DNA of 64,000 nt from Amycolatopsis sp. NBRC 101858. GTDB taxonomy: Bacteria; Actinomycetota; Actinomycetes; Mycobacteriales; Pseudonocardiaceae. Positions within the stretch are counted from its first letter, which is position 1, and each line of letters starts with the position of its first letter. The position numbers and the translations under genes were made by a program. The notes under the pieces are model-generated. The model ran no database searches. It was given only the letters and a program-made list of their open reading frames with translations, and was not told where the DNA came from. Location of the stretch: positions 412,558 to 476,557 of the forward strand of contig NZ_BSTD01000004.1 of assembly GCF_030269325.1 (NCBI RefSeq), read 5' to 3'. This document shows positions 51,627 through 60,243 of the stretch, piece by piece.

Positions 51627-54116
51627 TTGCCTGTGGGGAATTCACCAAGAAGACTGGTGCTGGCGGCTTCGGTCGTGGCGCTGGCGGCGGCGTTCGTCAC
51701 GTTACCGGCCGGTACCGCCGGCGCGGCCCAGAACATCCTGCGTGCCGACAAGTCGGTACCACGCTCGTGCTTCGCGAAAGTGCAGCCCAAGGGCACCGCG
51801 GGCACCGATCGCCGCGAGCTGACGTCCACAGTGGATGGACTCGTCCAGGCCCGGCTGAAGCCGACTTCGGGCGCCGAAGGCGACTGGGACGTCGCCGTGT
51901 TCGACAAGACGACCGGTGCGGTGGTCGCCGCTTCCACGGCGTTGCGCACCCACGAACTCGCCGAAAGCTTCGTGAAGAAGGGCCAGCAGCTCGTCGTCCA
52001 GGGCTGCCGCTACGGCGGCTCGGCCGGCCAGGCCCAGCTCGGCGTCGACTTCCTCGCGCTCACGCCGCAGGGCACGCCGACCACCGCGCAGAAGGCGGAG
52101 CTGGTCCGGGTCGAGACGCCGACCCGCGCCGACAAGAACAAGCTGAACACCCTCGGCCTCGACGTCACGGAGAAGGGTGACGCGACCGGGATCGAGGTCG
52201 TCCTCGCCGACGACGCCGACCGCCAGGTGCTCAAGAACAGCGGCTTCAAGTCGAAGGTGATCGAAGCCGACCTCTCGGCCAAGTCGGTCCAGGACGCGAA
52301 GACCGACCGCCAGTACGCCGCGAAGACCGCCGCTTCGGCGCTGCCGTCCGGGCGCACGACCTACCGGCACCTCTACGACTACAACTACGAGCTGAAGGAA
52401 CTGGCCCGCAAGAACCCGGGCCTCGTGTCGGCGTTCACCATGCCGGAGTCGACCTGGGAAGGCCGTGACGTCGTCGGCATCGAGATCGCGTCCGACGTCA
52501 AGAACATCACCGACGGCAAGCCGGTGAACTTCACCATGGGCGTGCACCACGCCCGGGAGTGGCCGGCCGCCGAGCACGTCATCGAGTGGGCGTACGAGCT
52601 GATCAACGGGTACTCCCGCGACGCCTCGATCCGCAGCCTCGTCGGCAAGACCCGCAACATCATCGTGCCGATCGTCAACCCGGACGGCTTCGAGATCTCC
52701 CGCGAGGCCGAGCCGAAGGGTGACTTCACCCGGTTCGACTACGAGATGAAGCGCAAGAACTGCAACGTCAACGACTCGCCGCCGCAGTACGCCACCGGCG
52801 TCTGCAAGGCCAACCCCGGCGGCCGCGTCCGCGGCACCGACCCGAACCGCAACTACGCGGGCTTCTGGGGCGGCGCCGGCGCCGAGCTCGCCTGGAGCGG
52901 TGACACCTTCCGCGGGTCCGCGCCGTTCAGTGAGCCCGAGGTGCGCAACATTCGCTCGATCGTGTCCTCGCGCCAGGTGACCAACCTGATGACGATGCAC
53001 ACGGTCGCCGCGCTGGTGCTGCGCCCGCCGGGCGTGGCCGACGTCCGGCCGCCGCTGGAGGAGCCGGCCTACAAGGCCCTCGGCGACAAGATGGCGTCGC
53101 GCAACGGCTACACCAGCCAGCCGAGCTGGGCGCTGTACGACACCACCGGCAGCACCGAGGACTGGTCGTACTGGGCCACCGGCGGCTGGGGCTTCACCAT
53201 CGAGGTGGGCGGCAACGGCTTCCACGGTCCCTACGCCGACAGCGTCGTCGCCGAGTACGAGGGCCTGGCCCCCGCGGCCGGCGCCGGCAAGGGCGGCAAC
53301 CGGCAGGCGTTCCTGGACCAGCTGGGCAGCGCGGCCGACCCGCAGCAGCACTCGACGCTGATCGGTTCGGCGCCGAAGGGCTACCAGCTCAAGCTGCACA
53401 AGACGTTCCAGACGCCGACGTCGCCGGTGATCCAGCCGGACGGCTCCACCAAGCCGCCGATCTACGTCACCGACGACCTGAACTCGAAGTTCACCACGAC
53501 CGGTGGGCGGTTCGCGTGGTCGGTCAACCCGTCGACGCGGCCCTACGTCGCCGGCCGCTACGGGCGTGACCCGCAGGGCCCGGCGCAGCAGGGGATCCCG
53601 GTGACCAACCCGGCCGGGGTGCCGCCGATCAACCAGAACTACCCGGCGGACCCGGCGGGTGACTCGTTCACCTTCCACGTCAACGGCCTGCCCCAGGTCG
53701 ACAACGGGAAGTTCAGCGTGAACATCAACTGGGCCAGCACCGCGACGGACTGGGACCTGTTCATCTACGACGCGGCGGGCAACCTGGTCAGCTCGTCGGC
53801 GAACGGCGGCACGACGTCCGAGCACGCCGTGCTGTTCGACCCGCCGGCCGGCGACTACCGCGCCGTGGTGGTCAACTACGACCAGGCCGACCCGGCCACG
53901 GTCGACGACTGGAGCGGGGACGTGTCGTTCGCGTCGCCGATCCCGCCGACGTACGGGCCCAAGGAGGCCTACCAGCTGACGTGCACGTCGCCGAAGGGCC
54001 AGCTCGTGGGCGTGGCGGACGTGTACGCCGACCGCGGCCAGACGGTCGACGTCGGCGAGGTCTGCACCCGCTCCGCGCACGCGCAGAAGCAGCGTGCTTC
54101 GGGTGGGGTCCGGTAG
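51627..54116 (+). CDS. Secreted M14 zinc carboxypeptidase with C-terminal PPC-like domain
   Basis: About 829 residues. GAGGAGG precedes TTG 51627 (4 bases) and GTG 51633 (10 bases); either may start. Signal peptide (RRLVLAASVVALAAAFVTLPAGTAGA), a pre-domain, then M14: metal ligands HHAREW (HxxE) and His in MTMHTVAAL, NPDGFEISRE, substrate Arg in DPNRNYAGFWGG, and catalytic Glu in GFTIEVGGNGFHG. The C-terminal part (VNINWASTATDWDLFIYDAAGN) looks like a pre-peptidase C-terminal beta-sandwich. Digests extracellular peptides. Confidence 0.88.
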   Translation: MPVGNSPRRLVLAASVVALAAAFVTLPAGTAGAAQNILRADKSVPRSCFAKVQPKGTAGTDRRELTSTVDGLVQARLKPTSGAEGDWDVAVFDKTTGAVVAASTALRTHELAESFVKKGQQLVVQGCRYGGSAGQAQLGVDFLALTPQGTPTTAQKAELVRVETPTRADKNKLNTLGLDVTEKGDATGIEVVLADDADRQVLKNSGFKSKVIEADLSAKSVQDAKTDRQYAAKTAASALPSGRTTYRHLYDYNYELKELARKNPGLVSAFTMPESTWEGRDVVGIEIASDVKNITDGKPVNFTMGVHHAREWPAAEHVIEWAYELINGYSRDASIRSLVGKTRNIIVPIVNPDGFEISREAEPKGDFTRFDYEMKRKNCNVNDSPPQYATGVCKANPGGRVRGTDPNRNYAGFWGGAGAELAWSGDTFRGSAPFSEPEVRNIRSIVSSRQVTNLMTMHTVAALVLRPPGVADVRPPLEEPAYKALGDKMASRNGYTSQPSWALYDTTGSTEDWSYWATGGWGFTIEVGGNGFHGPYADSVVAEYEGLAPAAGAGKGGNRQAFLDQLGSAADPQQHSTLIGSAPKGYQLKLHKTFQTPTSPVIQPDGSTKPPIYVTDDLNSKFTTTGGRFAWSVNPSTRPYVAGRYGRDPQGPAQQGIPVTNPAGVPPINQNYPADPAGDSFTFHVNGLPQVDNGKFSVNINWASTATDWDLFIYDAAGNLVSSSANGGTTSEHAVLFDPPAGDYRAVVVNYDQADPATVDDWSGDVSFASPIPPTYGPKEAYQLTCTSPKGQLVGVADVYADRGQTVDVGEVCTRSAHAQKQRASGGVR

Positions 54117-54133
54117 GTTCGTTTCGCATCGTG

Positions 54134-54163
54134 GGGCCTCTTCGCTTTCGGGCGGGGAGGCCC
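54134..54163. terminator. Bidirectional terminator
   Basis: GGGCCTC / GAGGCCC, 7-bp stem with a 16-base loop between convergent carboxypeptidase and LysE genes. Confidence 0.55.
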
Positions 54164-54865
54164 TCACGGCGTTGCGGCGAGGGCGACGCCGAGGACCACG
54201 AGGATCGTGCCGACGACGCGGTTGAGGGTGGGTTCGGCGTGGGCGTACCAGCGCTGGGTGGCGGGGGCGGAGAACAGCAGGGCGACGCTCAGGTGCCAGG
54301 CGGCCGAGGTGAGGAGGATCAGCGCGACGGCTGCGGCTTTGACGGCGGTGGGTTCGGCCGGGGGGAGCGTCGCGGTGAGGACGCTGCCGAAGAACGCGGC
54401 GGCTTTGGGGTTGGTCAGGTTGCTGAGGACGCCTCGGCGGAAGTGGTGCGGCTGCCCGCGGCCCGGCGGGGCTTTGCCGGGTCGGGTCGGTGTGGCCTCG
54501 CCGGCGCCGGAGGTGCGCAGGGTGGCTTCGCCGCCGCGGTCGGCCGCCCCATCCGGTGCTTCCGGGGCTTTCGGCTTGCGGGCTCGCAGCCACAACCGCA
54601 CACCGAGCCAGGCGAGATAGCCGCCGCAGACCACCCGCAGGGCGGCGGCCAGCCAAGGCAGCCGGGCGAGCACCCCACCCAGCCCGAAGACGGCAACGGC
54701 GGCCAGCACCCCACCCGCGGCAACCACCCCGAGCGCGACGGCCACGGCTGCCCGCCGGCTACCGGCCGCGGCGGTGTGCGCGATGAGCACGAAGTTCGGG
54801 CCGGGCGAGACGGCCGCGGGAAGGTAGGCCAGCAGCACGGTCCCCAACGTGGCGGCGGGATTCAC
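54164..54865 (-). CDS. LysE-family amino-acid exporter with polar central insert
   Basis: A 233-residue LysE/RhtB exporter: LLAYLPAAVSPGPNFVLIAHTAAAGSR (family start motif), GGYLAWLGVRLWLRARKP, then NLTNPKAAAFFGSVL and C-terminal helices. Between helices 3 and 4 lies a 45-residue Pro/Gly/Ala/Thr-rich insert, longer than usual. GTG at 54865 chosen because the LysE motif follows directly; a longer frame adds a Cys-rich stretch of poor quality. Confidence 0.8.
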   Translation of the reverse strand: MNPAATLGTVLLAYLPAAVSPGPNFVLIAHTAAAGSRRAAVAVALGVVAAGGVLAAVAVFGLGGVLARLPWLAAALRVVCGGYLAWLGVRLWLRARKPKAPEAPDGAADRGGEATLRTSGAGEATPTRPGKAPPGRGQPHHFRRGVLSNLTNPKAAAFFGSVLTATLPPAEPTAVKAAAVALILLTSAAWHLSVALLFSAPATQRWYAHAEPTLNRVVGTILVVLGVALAATP

Positions 54866-54910
54866 GCACCCACCCTCGCACGCCTCCGCACAACGCCCCG
54901 CCCCTCCAGC

Positions 54911-55035
54911 CCACAAGCCGACTCCCAGCCCCACGAGCCGACCTTCTGGGTGCGCGAGCCGACTCTCCAGGCACGCGGGCCGACTCTCCAGGTACGCGAG
55001 CCGACCCTCCAGGTATGCGAGCCGACCTTCGGCTC
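54911..55035. repeat. Intergenic 21-bp tandem repeat, about six units
   Basis: GCCGAC recurs with 20- or 21-base spacing through the array. A typical unit is CGCGAGCCGACTCTCCAGGTA. The middle units are nearly identical and the outer ones diverged. It fills most of the gap between the LysE and DnaJ-NERD genes, which are both on the minus strand. In one plus-strand frame it reads as VREPTLQ-type heptapeptides, but no start with a ribosome site supports translation. Confidence 0.8.
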
Positions 55036-55069
55036 GTGCCGGTGCAGCGAAAGCTCACCCCGGCCGGGA

Positions 55070-56164
55070 TCAAGCCGCCCGGCCGCCGCCGCCCACGACC
55101 TGGTCGCGCATCGTCCGCAGTGCCTGATGGTCCACAGTGGACGAGTCCGCGGCCAGCCACTCGCCGATCTCGTGCAGGAACTCCTCGGGCGTCATCGGCG
55201 CCGCCGGCAGGTCACCCGGGTCGGCCGTGGTCAGGTCGCCGCTGCGGCTCGGGTACACGATCATCACGCCGCGCAACGCCACGCCGGGCAGCAGGTCGCG
55301 GTACGCCGCGAGGCTCTCGGCCAGCCTGCTGCCGCCGCCGCGGAACGGCCGGCCGTTGCGCAGCAGCCTGCCGTCCTCGGCCGTCTCGTAATGGCCGGGC
55401 AGCCACAGCTTCGACTCGATCAGCACCAGCCGCTTGCCGCACAGCACCGCGTGGTCGACGTCGGCGAACACCGAGCCCGGCCACGCGAGCCCGTGGAAGA
55501 TCCGCGCGCCCGGCAGCCGGGTCAGGTAGCCCTCGAGCAGGTCGGCGGTGAGACGCTCGGCGAGCTCGTCGCGCTCGGTGCCGGGGGCGCCGAACACGGT
55601 GCGGCCGCCGAACTCCTCCGCGTACGCCTCGCGCGCCTTGTTCGCCCGCAGGTAGCCGCGGGCCAGGCGCTGGACGAGCAGCGCGGTACCGGCGGTCAGC
55701 AGCAGCCAGACGATGAGCACCGGCGTGCTGAACCCCACCCCGGTGACCAGCGGCAGCAGCACGAGCACCATCCCGCCCACCGCGGCGACGACCGGCGTGT
55801 GCCCGGGCCCGCGGCGGCGGCCGTGGCGCATCCGGGTGTCCTGCCCGGCGAAGTGCCACCAGCCGAGGTCTTCGGCGTCGAGGTCGGGCAGGTCGGGGAC
55901 GAACCCGGGCTCGTCGCCGAAGCGCCGCCGGGGCCGCGGCCGGACCGGGACGGCCACCACGGTCGCGCCGCCGGAGTCGTACCGCGTGCGGGCGACGGGG
56001 TCGCTCAGGACGTCGTAGGCCTCGCGGAGCAGCCGGAACGTGCCGACGGTGCCGCCGCCGTCCGGGTGCATGGTCTTCGCCAGCCGGCGGTAGGCCGTCT
56101 TGACGTCGGCCGCCGTGGCGTCCCGGCGGATGCCGAGCACCTCGTAGTAGTCGACGTCGGGCAC
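55070..56164 (-). CDS. DnaJ-domain membrane protein with NERD nuclease-like domain
   Basis: A 364-residue fusion. J-domain at the N-terminus (YYEVLGIRRDATAADVKTAYRRLA, HPD motif in KTMHPDGG), two hydrophobic helices (about 145-185), then a NERD-type domain (FADVDHAVLCGKRLVLIESKLWLPG) with the conserved D...ESK residues of the nuclease fold. GTG at 56164 lies nine bases after GGAGG; an earlier GTG overlaps that site. Suggests a chaperone-recruiting membrane protein acting on nucleic acid or DNA-processing complexes; role unknown. Confidence 0.8.
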   Translation of the reverse strand: MPDVDYYEVLGIRRDATAADVKTAYRRLAKTMHPDGGGTVGTFRLLREAYDVLSDPVARTRYDSGGATVVAVPVRPRPRRRFGDEPGFVPDLPDLDAEDLGWWHFAGQDTRMRHGRRRGPGHTPVVAAVGGMVLVLLPLVTGVGFSTPVLIVWLLLTAGTALLVQRLARGYLRANKAREAYAEEFGGRTVFGAPGTERDELAERLTADLLEGYLTRLPGARIFHGLAWPGSVFADVDHAVLCGKRLVLIESKLWLPGHYETAEDGRLLRNGRPFRGGGSRLAESLAAYRDLLPGVALRGVMIVYPSRSGDLTTADPGDLPAAPMTPEEFLHEIGEWLAADSSTVDHQALRTMRDQVVGGGGRAA

Positions 56165-56448
56165 GCGGGCGTTCACCTCCGGATGGCTGCGCGAAGACTT
56201 TATGGGACCCGGTTTCCGGGCCGGCCACCGCCTCGGCGGCACGTCGGGGTGATGGTCCTCCGGCGCAGGTCAGTGCGGTGTCAGGAGTTCTGCCGGTGAC
56301 GGCGGGACGATCGCCCGCGTGATCCACCCGGCTTCGGCCTGCCGCGTGGCGGGTGTCCCGATCGGGTTTCCGGCGTGTTTGCCGTGGTCCGCGAGTGTCC
56401 ATTGAGGACTTAATGTCACTCGGAAGTGTTGTAACGGCGAGAATTGCT

Positions 56449-56485
56449 CGGGTGATGGCGACTTTCCGTAGTCGCAATTCACCCG
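56449..56485. other. Nested imperfect hairpin
   Basis: CGGGTGA (56449-56455) pairs with TCACCCG (56479-56485). Inside, GCGACT (56458-56463) pairs with AGTCGC (56470-56475) around TTCCGT. Thirteen base pairs with a small asymmetric bulge; strand and role unknown. Confidence 0.55.
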
Positions 56486-56494
56486 AAGGGACGG

Positions 56495-56506
56495 GAACAG
56501 GTGTTC
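56495..56506. promoter_or_regulatory. LexA/SOS-type box
   Basis: GAACAGGTGTTC fits the GAAC-N4-GTTC consensus of actinobacterial LexA sites, with the usual following CGAAT. A TACGAT -10-like box (56518-56523) follows, then an ATG at 56530. No SOS-type gene is found downstream. Confidence 0.5.
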
Positions 56507-56551
56507 GAATCCGCGGCTACGATGGAGGCATGCCCCCGGCACTCCCCAGAC

Positions 56552-56595
56552 GTGACGGGCCCACCGCCACCCCACCTCGGCAGCGGGCCCGTCAC
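56552..56595. terminator. Terminator at 3' end of aryl-CoA ligase gene
   Basis: GTGACGGGCCC / GGGCCCGTCAC, perfect 11-bp stem with a 22-base loop, five bases past the ligase stop. Confidence 0.7.
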
Positions 56596-56600
56596 CCCCG

Positions 56601-58184
56601 TCACCGCTCGCGCAGCAGGAAGCGCTGCAGCTTCCCGCTCGCGTTGCGCGGCAGCGCGTCGACGAACCGCACCCGGCGCGGGTACTTGTACGGCGCCGCA
56701 ACGGCTTTGGCGTGCTCCTGCAGGGCGTGCACGAGGTCCGGGCCCGGCGTGGCGCCGGGCCGCGGCACGACGAAGGCGGTCACGACCGCGCCCCGGTCCG
56801 GATCGGGCGTGCCGACGACCGCGCACTCGTCGACGTCCGGGTGGCTCAGCAGCACTTCTTCGACCTCGGGAGCGGCGATGTTGTAACCGGAGGAGACGAT
56901 CATGTCGTCGCTGCGCGCCACGAACCGGAAGTAGCCGTCGGGTTCGCGGACGTAGGTGTCGCCGGTGATGTTCCAGCCGTCACGGACGTAGTCGGCCTGC
57001 CGCGGGTCCTCGAGGTAGCGGCAGCCGGTGGGGCCCTGCACGGCGAGCAGCCCGGGCGTGCCGTCGGGCACGGGTGCGCCGTCGAGGTCCAGGACGGCCG
57101 CGCGGAACCCGGGTACGACGGTGCCGGTGGTGCCGGGGCGGGCGGCGTCGTCGGCCGCGGAGATGAAGACGTGCAGCATCTCCGTGCTGCCGATGCCGTC
57201 GATGAGCGGGCGGCCGACGAGGCCGCGGTACTGCTCGGCCACGGCCGCCGGCAGGGCTTCGCCGGCGGAGACGGCACGGCGCACGCCCTTGAGAAGGGGC
57301 CCGTCGCCGGAGCCGAGGATCGCGCGGTAGGCGGTCGGTGCCGTGAACAGCACGGTCACCGATCGCTCGGCGACGATCGAGGCCAGCTCGTGGGGTGTGG
57401 CGCGTTCCAGGAGCAGCGTGGACGCGCCGGCGTGCAGCGGGAAGACGAGGAGGCCGCCGAGGCCGAAGGTGAACGCGAGGGGAGGGGTGCCGCAGAAGAG
57501 GTCGTCCGCGGTGGGGCGGACGACGTGCCGGGAGAACGTGTCGGCGATGGCGAGCAGGTCGCGGTGGAAGTGCATCGTCGCCTTGGGTGTCCCGGTGGTG
57601 CCGGAGGTGAAGGCGAGCAGCGCGACGTCGTCGGCGGCGGTCGGCACGTCGTCGAAGGTCGCCGGGTGCCGCGCGCAGTGTCCGGCGAGGTCGGTGCCGT
57701 AGGCGACGACGGGCAGTCCGGGCGGTAGTTCGTCGAGCAGGCGCTCGTCGCACAGGGCGACGGCAGGCCGTGCTCGGTCGACGATCTTGTCGAGTTCGTG
57801 GCGGCGCAGCATCGGCATTGTCGAGACGGCGACGGCGCCGGCTTTGAGGACGCCGAGCCAGCAGGCCGCCAGCCACGGCGTGTTGGCGCCGCGCAGCAGC
57901 ACGCGGTTCCCGGGGACGACCCCGAGGTCGGCGGTGAGGACGTGCGCGATCCGGTTGGCGCGCGCGAGCACTTCGCCGTAGGTCCACGTCTCGTCGAGCG
58001 AACGCAGGCACGGCCGGTCGGCGCCGAAGCGGTCGACGGCACCGTCGAGCAGGGCGGTGGCGGCGTTGAGCCGGTCGGGGTAGCCGAGTTCGGGGAGGTC
58101 GAAGACGAGCCGCGGCCACTGGTCTCCGGGCGGCAGCCGGTCGCGGCAGAACGAGTCGGTGTGAGCGCTGGGAGAAAGCCTCAT
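56601..58184 (-). CDS. AMP-dependent acyl/aryl-CoA ligase (benzoate/2-aminobenzoate-CoA ligase-like)
   Basis: A 527-residue ANL enzyme. The N-terminus SAHTDSFCRDRLPPGDQWP and LPELGYPDRLNAA resembles benzoate- and 2-aminobenzoate-CoA ligases. AMP-binding loop LLAFTSGTTGTPKATMH, IGSTEML, the hinge region YFRFVARSDDMIVSSGYNIAAPEVEE and the catalytic Lys in PRNASGKLQRF are all present. ATG 58184 has GAGGAG upstream. It stands alone; no ring-cleavage or beta-oxidation genes adjoin, so its acid substrate is unknown. Confidence 0.85.
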   Translation of the reverse strand: MRLSPSAHTDSFCRDRLPPGDQWPRLVFDLPELGYPDRLNAATALLDGAVDRFGADRPCLRSLDETWTYGEVLARANRIAHVLTADLGVVPGNRVLLRGANTPWLAACWLGVLKAGAVAVSTMPMLRRHELDKIVDRARPAVALCDERLLDELPPGLPVVAYGTDLAGHCARHPATFDDVPTAADDVALLAFTSGTTGTPKATMHFHRDLLAIADTFSRHVVRPTADDLFCGTPPLAFTFGLGGLLVFPLHAGASTLLLERATPHELASIVAERSVTVLFTAPTAYRAILGSGDGPLLKGVRRAVSAGEALPAAVAEQYRGLVGRPLIDGIGSTEMLHVFISAADDAARPGTTGTVVPGFRAAVLDLDGAPVPDGTPGLLAVQGPTGCRYLEDPRQADYVRDGWNITGDTYVREPDGYFRFVARSDDMIVSSGYNIAAPEVEEVLLSHPDVDECAVVGTPDPDRGAVVTAFVVPRPGATPGPDLVHALQEHAKAVAAPYKYPRRVRFVDALPRNASGKLQRFLLRER

Positions 58185-58317
58185 CGCAGCTCCTCGGTTC
58201 GACCTGGACCGTAGGAAACGTAGCACTCGTTGCGACCGTCGAGAAGACGCTATGCCGCACTCCTGACGGCAGCGACGAGAAAGCGATACCCCTCCGTCGA
58301 CCAGGGAACGCGCAGAG

Positions 58318-59031
58318 TTACTCCGCGGGCGGCGCGACCGTGGCGTCCGGCTGGTTCGCGCGGCGCAGCGCGTCGGCGACGAACCCGTTCGCCTTCAGTT
58401 CCTCGACCAGTTCGCGCAGGAACGCCACTGTCTCCGGACGGCGATCCGGCGTCGTTCCGACCGCCTGCTGGATCTGCATGAACCGCTCCGGGATCACCCG
58501 CGTCCCGGGGTGCTCGGCCACATAGGAGGTCATCGGCTGCCGGATCCCGGCGGCCACCTCGAGCCCTTGGTCCTCGAACGCGACGACCCCGTCGGGACCG
58601 CGCACGACCGTCGCGTGCGCAAGGGTCCGCGTGAGGAACAGGTCATAGGCCGAACCCTGCTTCACGCCGATCCGGACGCCCGGCCGGTCGACGTCCGCGG
58701 GCGAGCGCAACGGCGAACCCTCGGGAACGACGTACACGCCTTCGATGACGACGTACGGCGCGGTGAAGGCCACCGAGGCCTCGCGAGCGGGCTCGATCGC
58801 GAGGAAACAGAGGTCGGCGGCATCCGAGGTCAGCGCTTCGAACGACTTCCTGGCGGCATCGAAGCAGACGAACTCCACGGGCACGCCGAGCCTCCCGGCC
58901 ACCTCGCGAGCGAGGTCGACGGTGACCCCACCGGGCGCGGCCGCGGTCCCGTGGGCAAGCACGGGATTCCCGAGGTTGATGGCGGCACGCAGCACACCGG
59001 TGGGCGCGAGGTCAGCGGAAAGATCTCCCAT
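58318..59031 (-). CDS. Family-3 solute-binding-protein fold, lacking a signal peptide
   Basis: A 237-residue SBP_bac_3-type domain: PTGVLRAAINLGNPVLA, GGVTVDLAREVAGRLGVPVEFV, DLCFLAIEPAREASVAFTAPYV and VRIGVKQGSAYDLFLTR. It starts directly with the fold (MGDLSADLAPTG). Neither a signal peptide nor a lipobox is present, even in the longer frame to 59073. It is therefore either cytoplasmic and acting as a ligand sensor or enzyme, or N-terminally truncated. No transporter genes adjoin. Confidence 0.75.
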   Translation of the reverse strand: MGDLSADLAPTGVLRAAINLGNPVLAHGTAAAPGGVTVDLAREVAGRLGVPVEFVCFDAARKSFEALTSDAADLCFLAIEPAREASVAFTAPYVVIEGVYVVPEGSPLRSPADVDRPGVRIGVKQGSAYDLFLTRTLAHATVVRGPDGVVAFEDQGLEVAAGIRQPMTSYVAEHPGTRVIPERFMQIQQAVGTTPDRRPETVAFLRELVEELKANGFVADALRRANQPDATVAPPAE

Positions 59032-59197
59032 GAGCGGCGAGGGTAACGCCGAGCACCCCCGAGAGCAGGCCAAATGTCGCCCACACCACCGGCGGGGTGG
59101 TGCCGCGGGGTGGATGCCGCTGACGTTGCTGGCCGCGCGATGTCGCTCGCTCCGGCCGGGCGAGTCTTGCCCAAGGCCGCCGGCGCGGGCGAACCGC

Positions 59198-60232
59198 TCA
59201 CACGGTCGGCAGCTCCTCCGCCGTCGTCAGCTCGAAGACCGTCTCCTGGTGGTACACCTCGCCCGGGCGGAGCACCGTGCTCGGGAAGTCCGGGCGGTTC
59301 GGCGAGTCCGGGAAATGCTGGGCCTCCAGCGCGAACCCCGCGCCGGGACTACCCAGGTAGTTGCCCGAATAGAACTGCAGCCCCGGCTCGGTCGTCCACA
59401 TCGTCAGCAGCCGGCCGGACGTCGGCTCCCATGCCCGGGCCGCGAACGGTGCTCCCTCGTCGAGGACCCAGTTGTGGTCGTAACCGCCACCGATCGCCAG
59501 CTGGGGGTCAGGAGCCGACACGCGGGCGCCGATCGGGGTCGGGACGCGGAAGTCGAACGGTGTCCCCTCGACCGGCGCCGGGTCGCCCGCCGGGATCAGG
59601 TCCTCGTCGGTCGGGCAGTAAGAACTGCCGGCGATCGACAGCGTGTGGTCGTGCACCGTGCCGCCGCCCGCCAGGTTCCAGTACGTGTGGTTGGTCAGGT
59701 TGACCACCGTCGGCGCGTCCGTGGTCGCGCGGTACGTGATGTGCAGCCGCGAGTCGAGGCGGTACGTCACCTCCGCCGTGAGCCGGCCGGGGTAGCCCTG
59801 GTCGCCGTCCGGGCTGACCAGCTTGAGCCGGACGCCGTCGCGGACCGGGGTTGCCGACCACACCCGCGTGTCGAACCCCTCCGGGCCGCCGTGCAGGCTG
59901 TTCTTCCCGTCGTTCACCGGCACCCGGTGCAGGACGCCGTCGAGGGTGAACGCGCCGCCGGCGATCCGGTTGGCGAACCGGCCGATCACCGCGCCGAGGA
60001 AGACCCGCGGGGCGCCGGGCCGGTTGTTCGCGACGTACCCGTCGAGGTCGGGGTACCCCAGGACGACGTCGGCCCGCCGCCCGGAACGGTCCGGGGCTTC
60101 CACCGACTGGATGACGCCGCCGTAGTCGAGCACCCGGACGGTGAGCCCGCCGGGCCGGGACAGCGTGTACCGGTGGACGTCGGTGCCGCCGGCGCGCCCG
60201 AACAGCTCCCGGGTGAGTTCGGTGCGCGTCAT
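59198..60232 (-). CDS. galM: Aldose 1-epimerase (mutarotase)
   Basis: A 344-residue galactose-mutarotase-fold enzyme: GAVIGRFANRIAGGAFTLDG, NSLHGGPEGFDTRVW, catalytic His region LTNHTYWNL, GYDHNWVLD and catalytic Glu in GFALEAQHFPDSPN. It interconverts alpha and beta anomers of aldoses such as galactose, glucose or arabinose. A perfect LacI-type operator sits 12 bases upstream of the start, matching the one before the GH43 gene. Confidence 0.9.
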   Translation of the reverse strand: MTRTELTRELFGRAGGTDVHRYTLSRPGGLTVRVLDYGGVIQSVEAPDRSGRRADVVLGYPDLDGYVANNRPGAPRVFLGAVIGRFANRIAGGAFTLDGVLHRVPVNDGKNSLHGGPEGFDTRVWSATPVRDGVRLKLVSPDGDQGYPGRLTAEVTYRLDSRLHITYRATTDAPTVVNLTNHTYWNLAGGGTVHDHTLSIAGSSYCPTDEDLIPAGDPAPVEGTPFDFRVPTPIGARVSAPDPQLAIGGGYDHNWVLDEGAPFAARAWEPTSGRLLTMWTTEPGLQFYSGNYLGSPGAGFALEAQHFPDSPNRPDFPSTVLRPGEVYHQETVFELTTAEELPTV

Positions 60233-60243
60233 CGGCGAGCCTC

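Larger units (their letters stand above)
56165..56600. other. 436-base gap with AT-rich island, nested hairpin and SOS-like box
   Basis: Between the DnaJ-NERD start and the end of the aryl-CoA ligase gene. 56400-56480 is noticeably AT-richer than the surroundings. I see no convincing gene. A plus-strand ATG at 56530 runs into the antisense of the ligase with an Arg/Pro-rich translation that looks like a shadow frame. Confidence 0.5.

Noticed and set aside
54759..55160. Minus-strand ORF with heptapeptide repeats (SARVPGE-type) over the 21-bp array
   Set aside because: The repeats simply translate the 21-bp DNA array. The frame overlaps both flanking genes and has no ribosome site.
56501..56515. 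GTTCGAATCC resembling a tRNA T-loop
   Set aside because: No flanking T-stem pairs, anticodon arm or acceptor stem. The bases are better explained as part of the SOS-type box.
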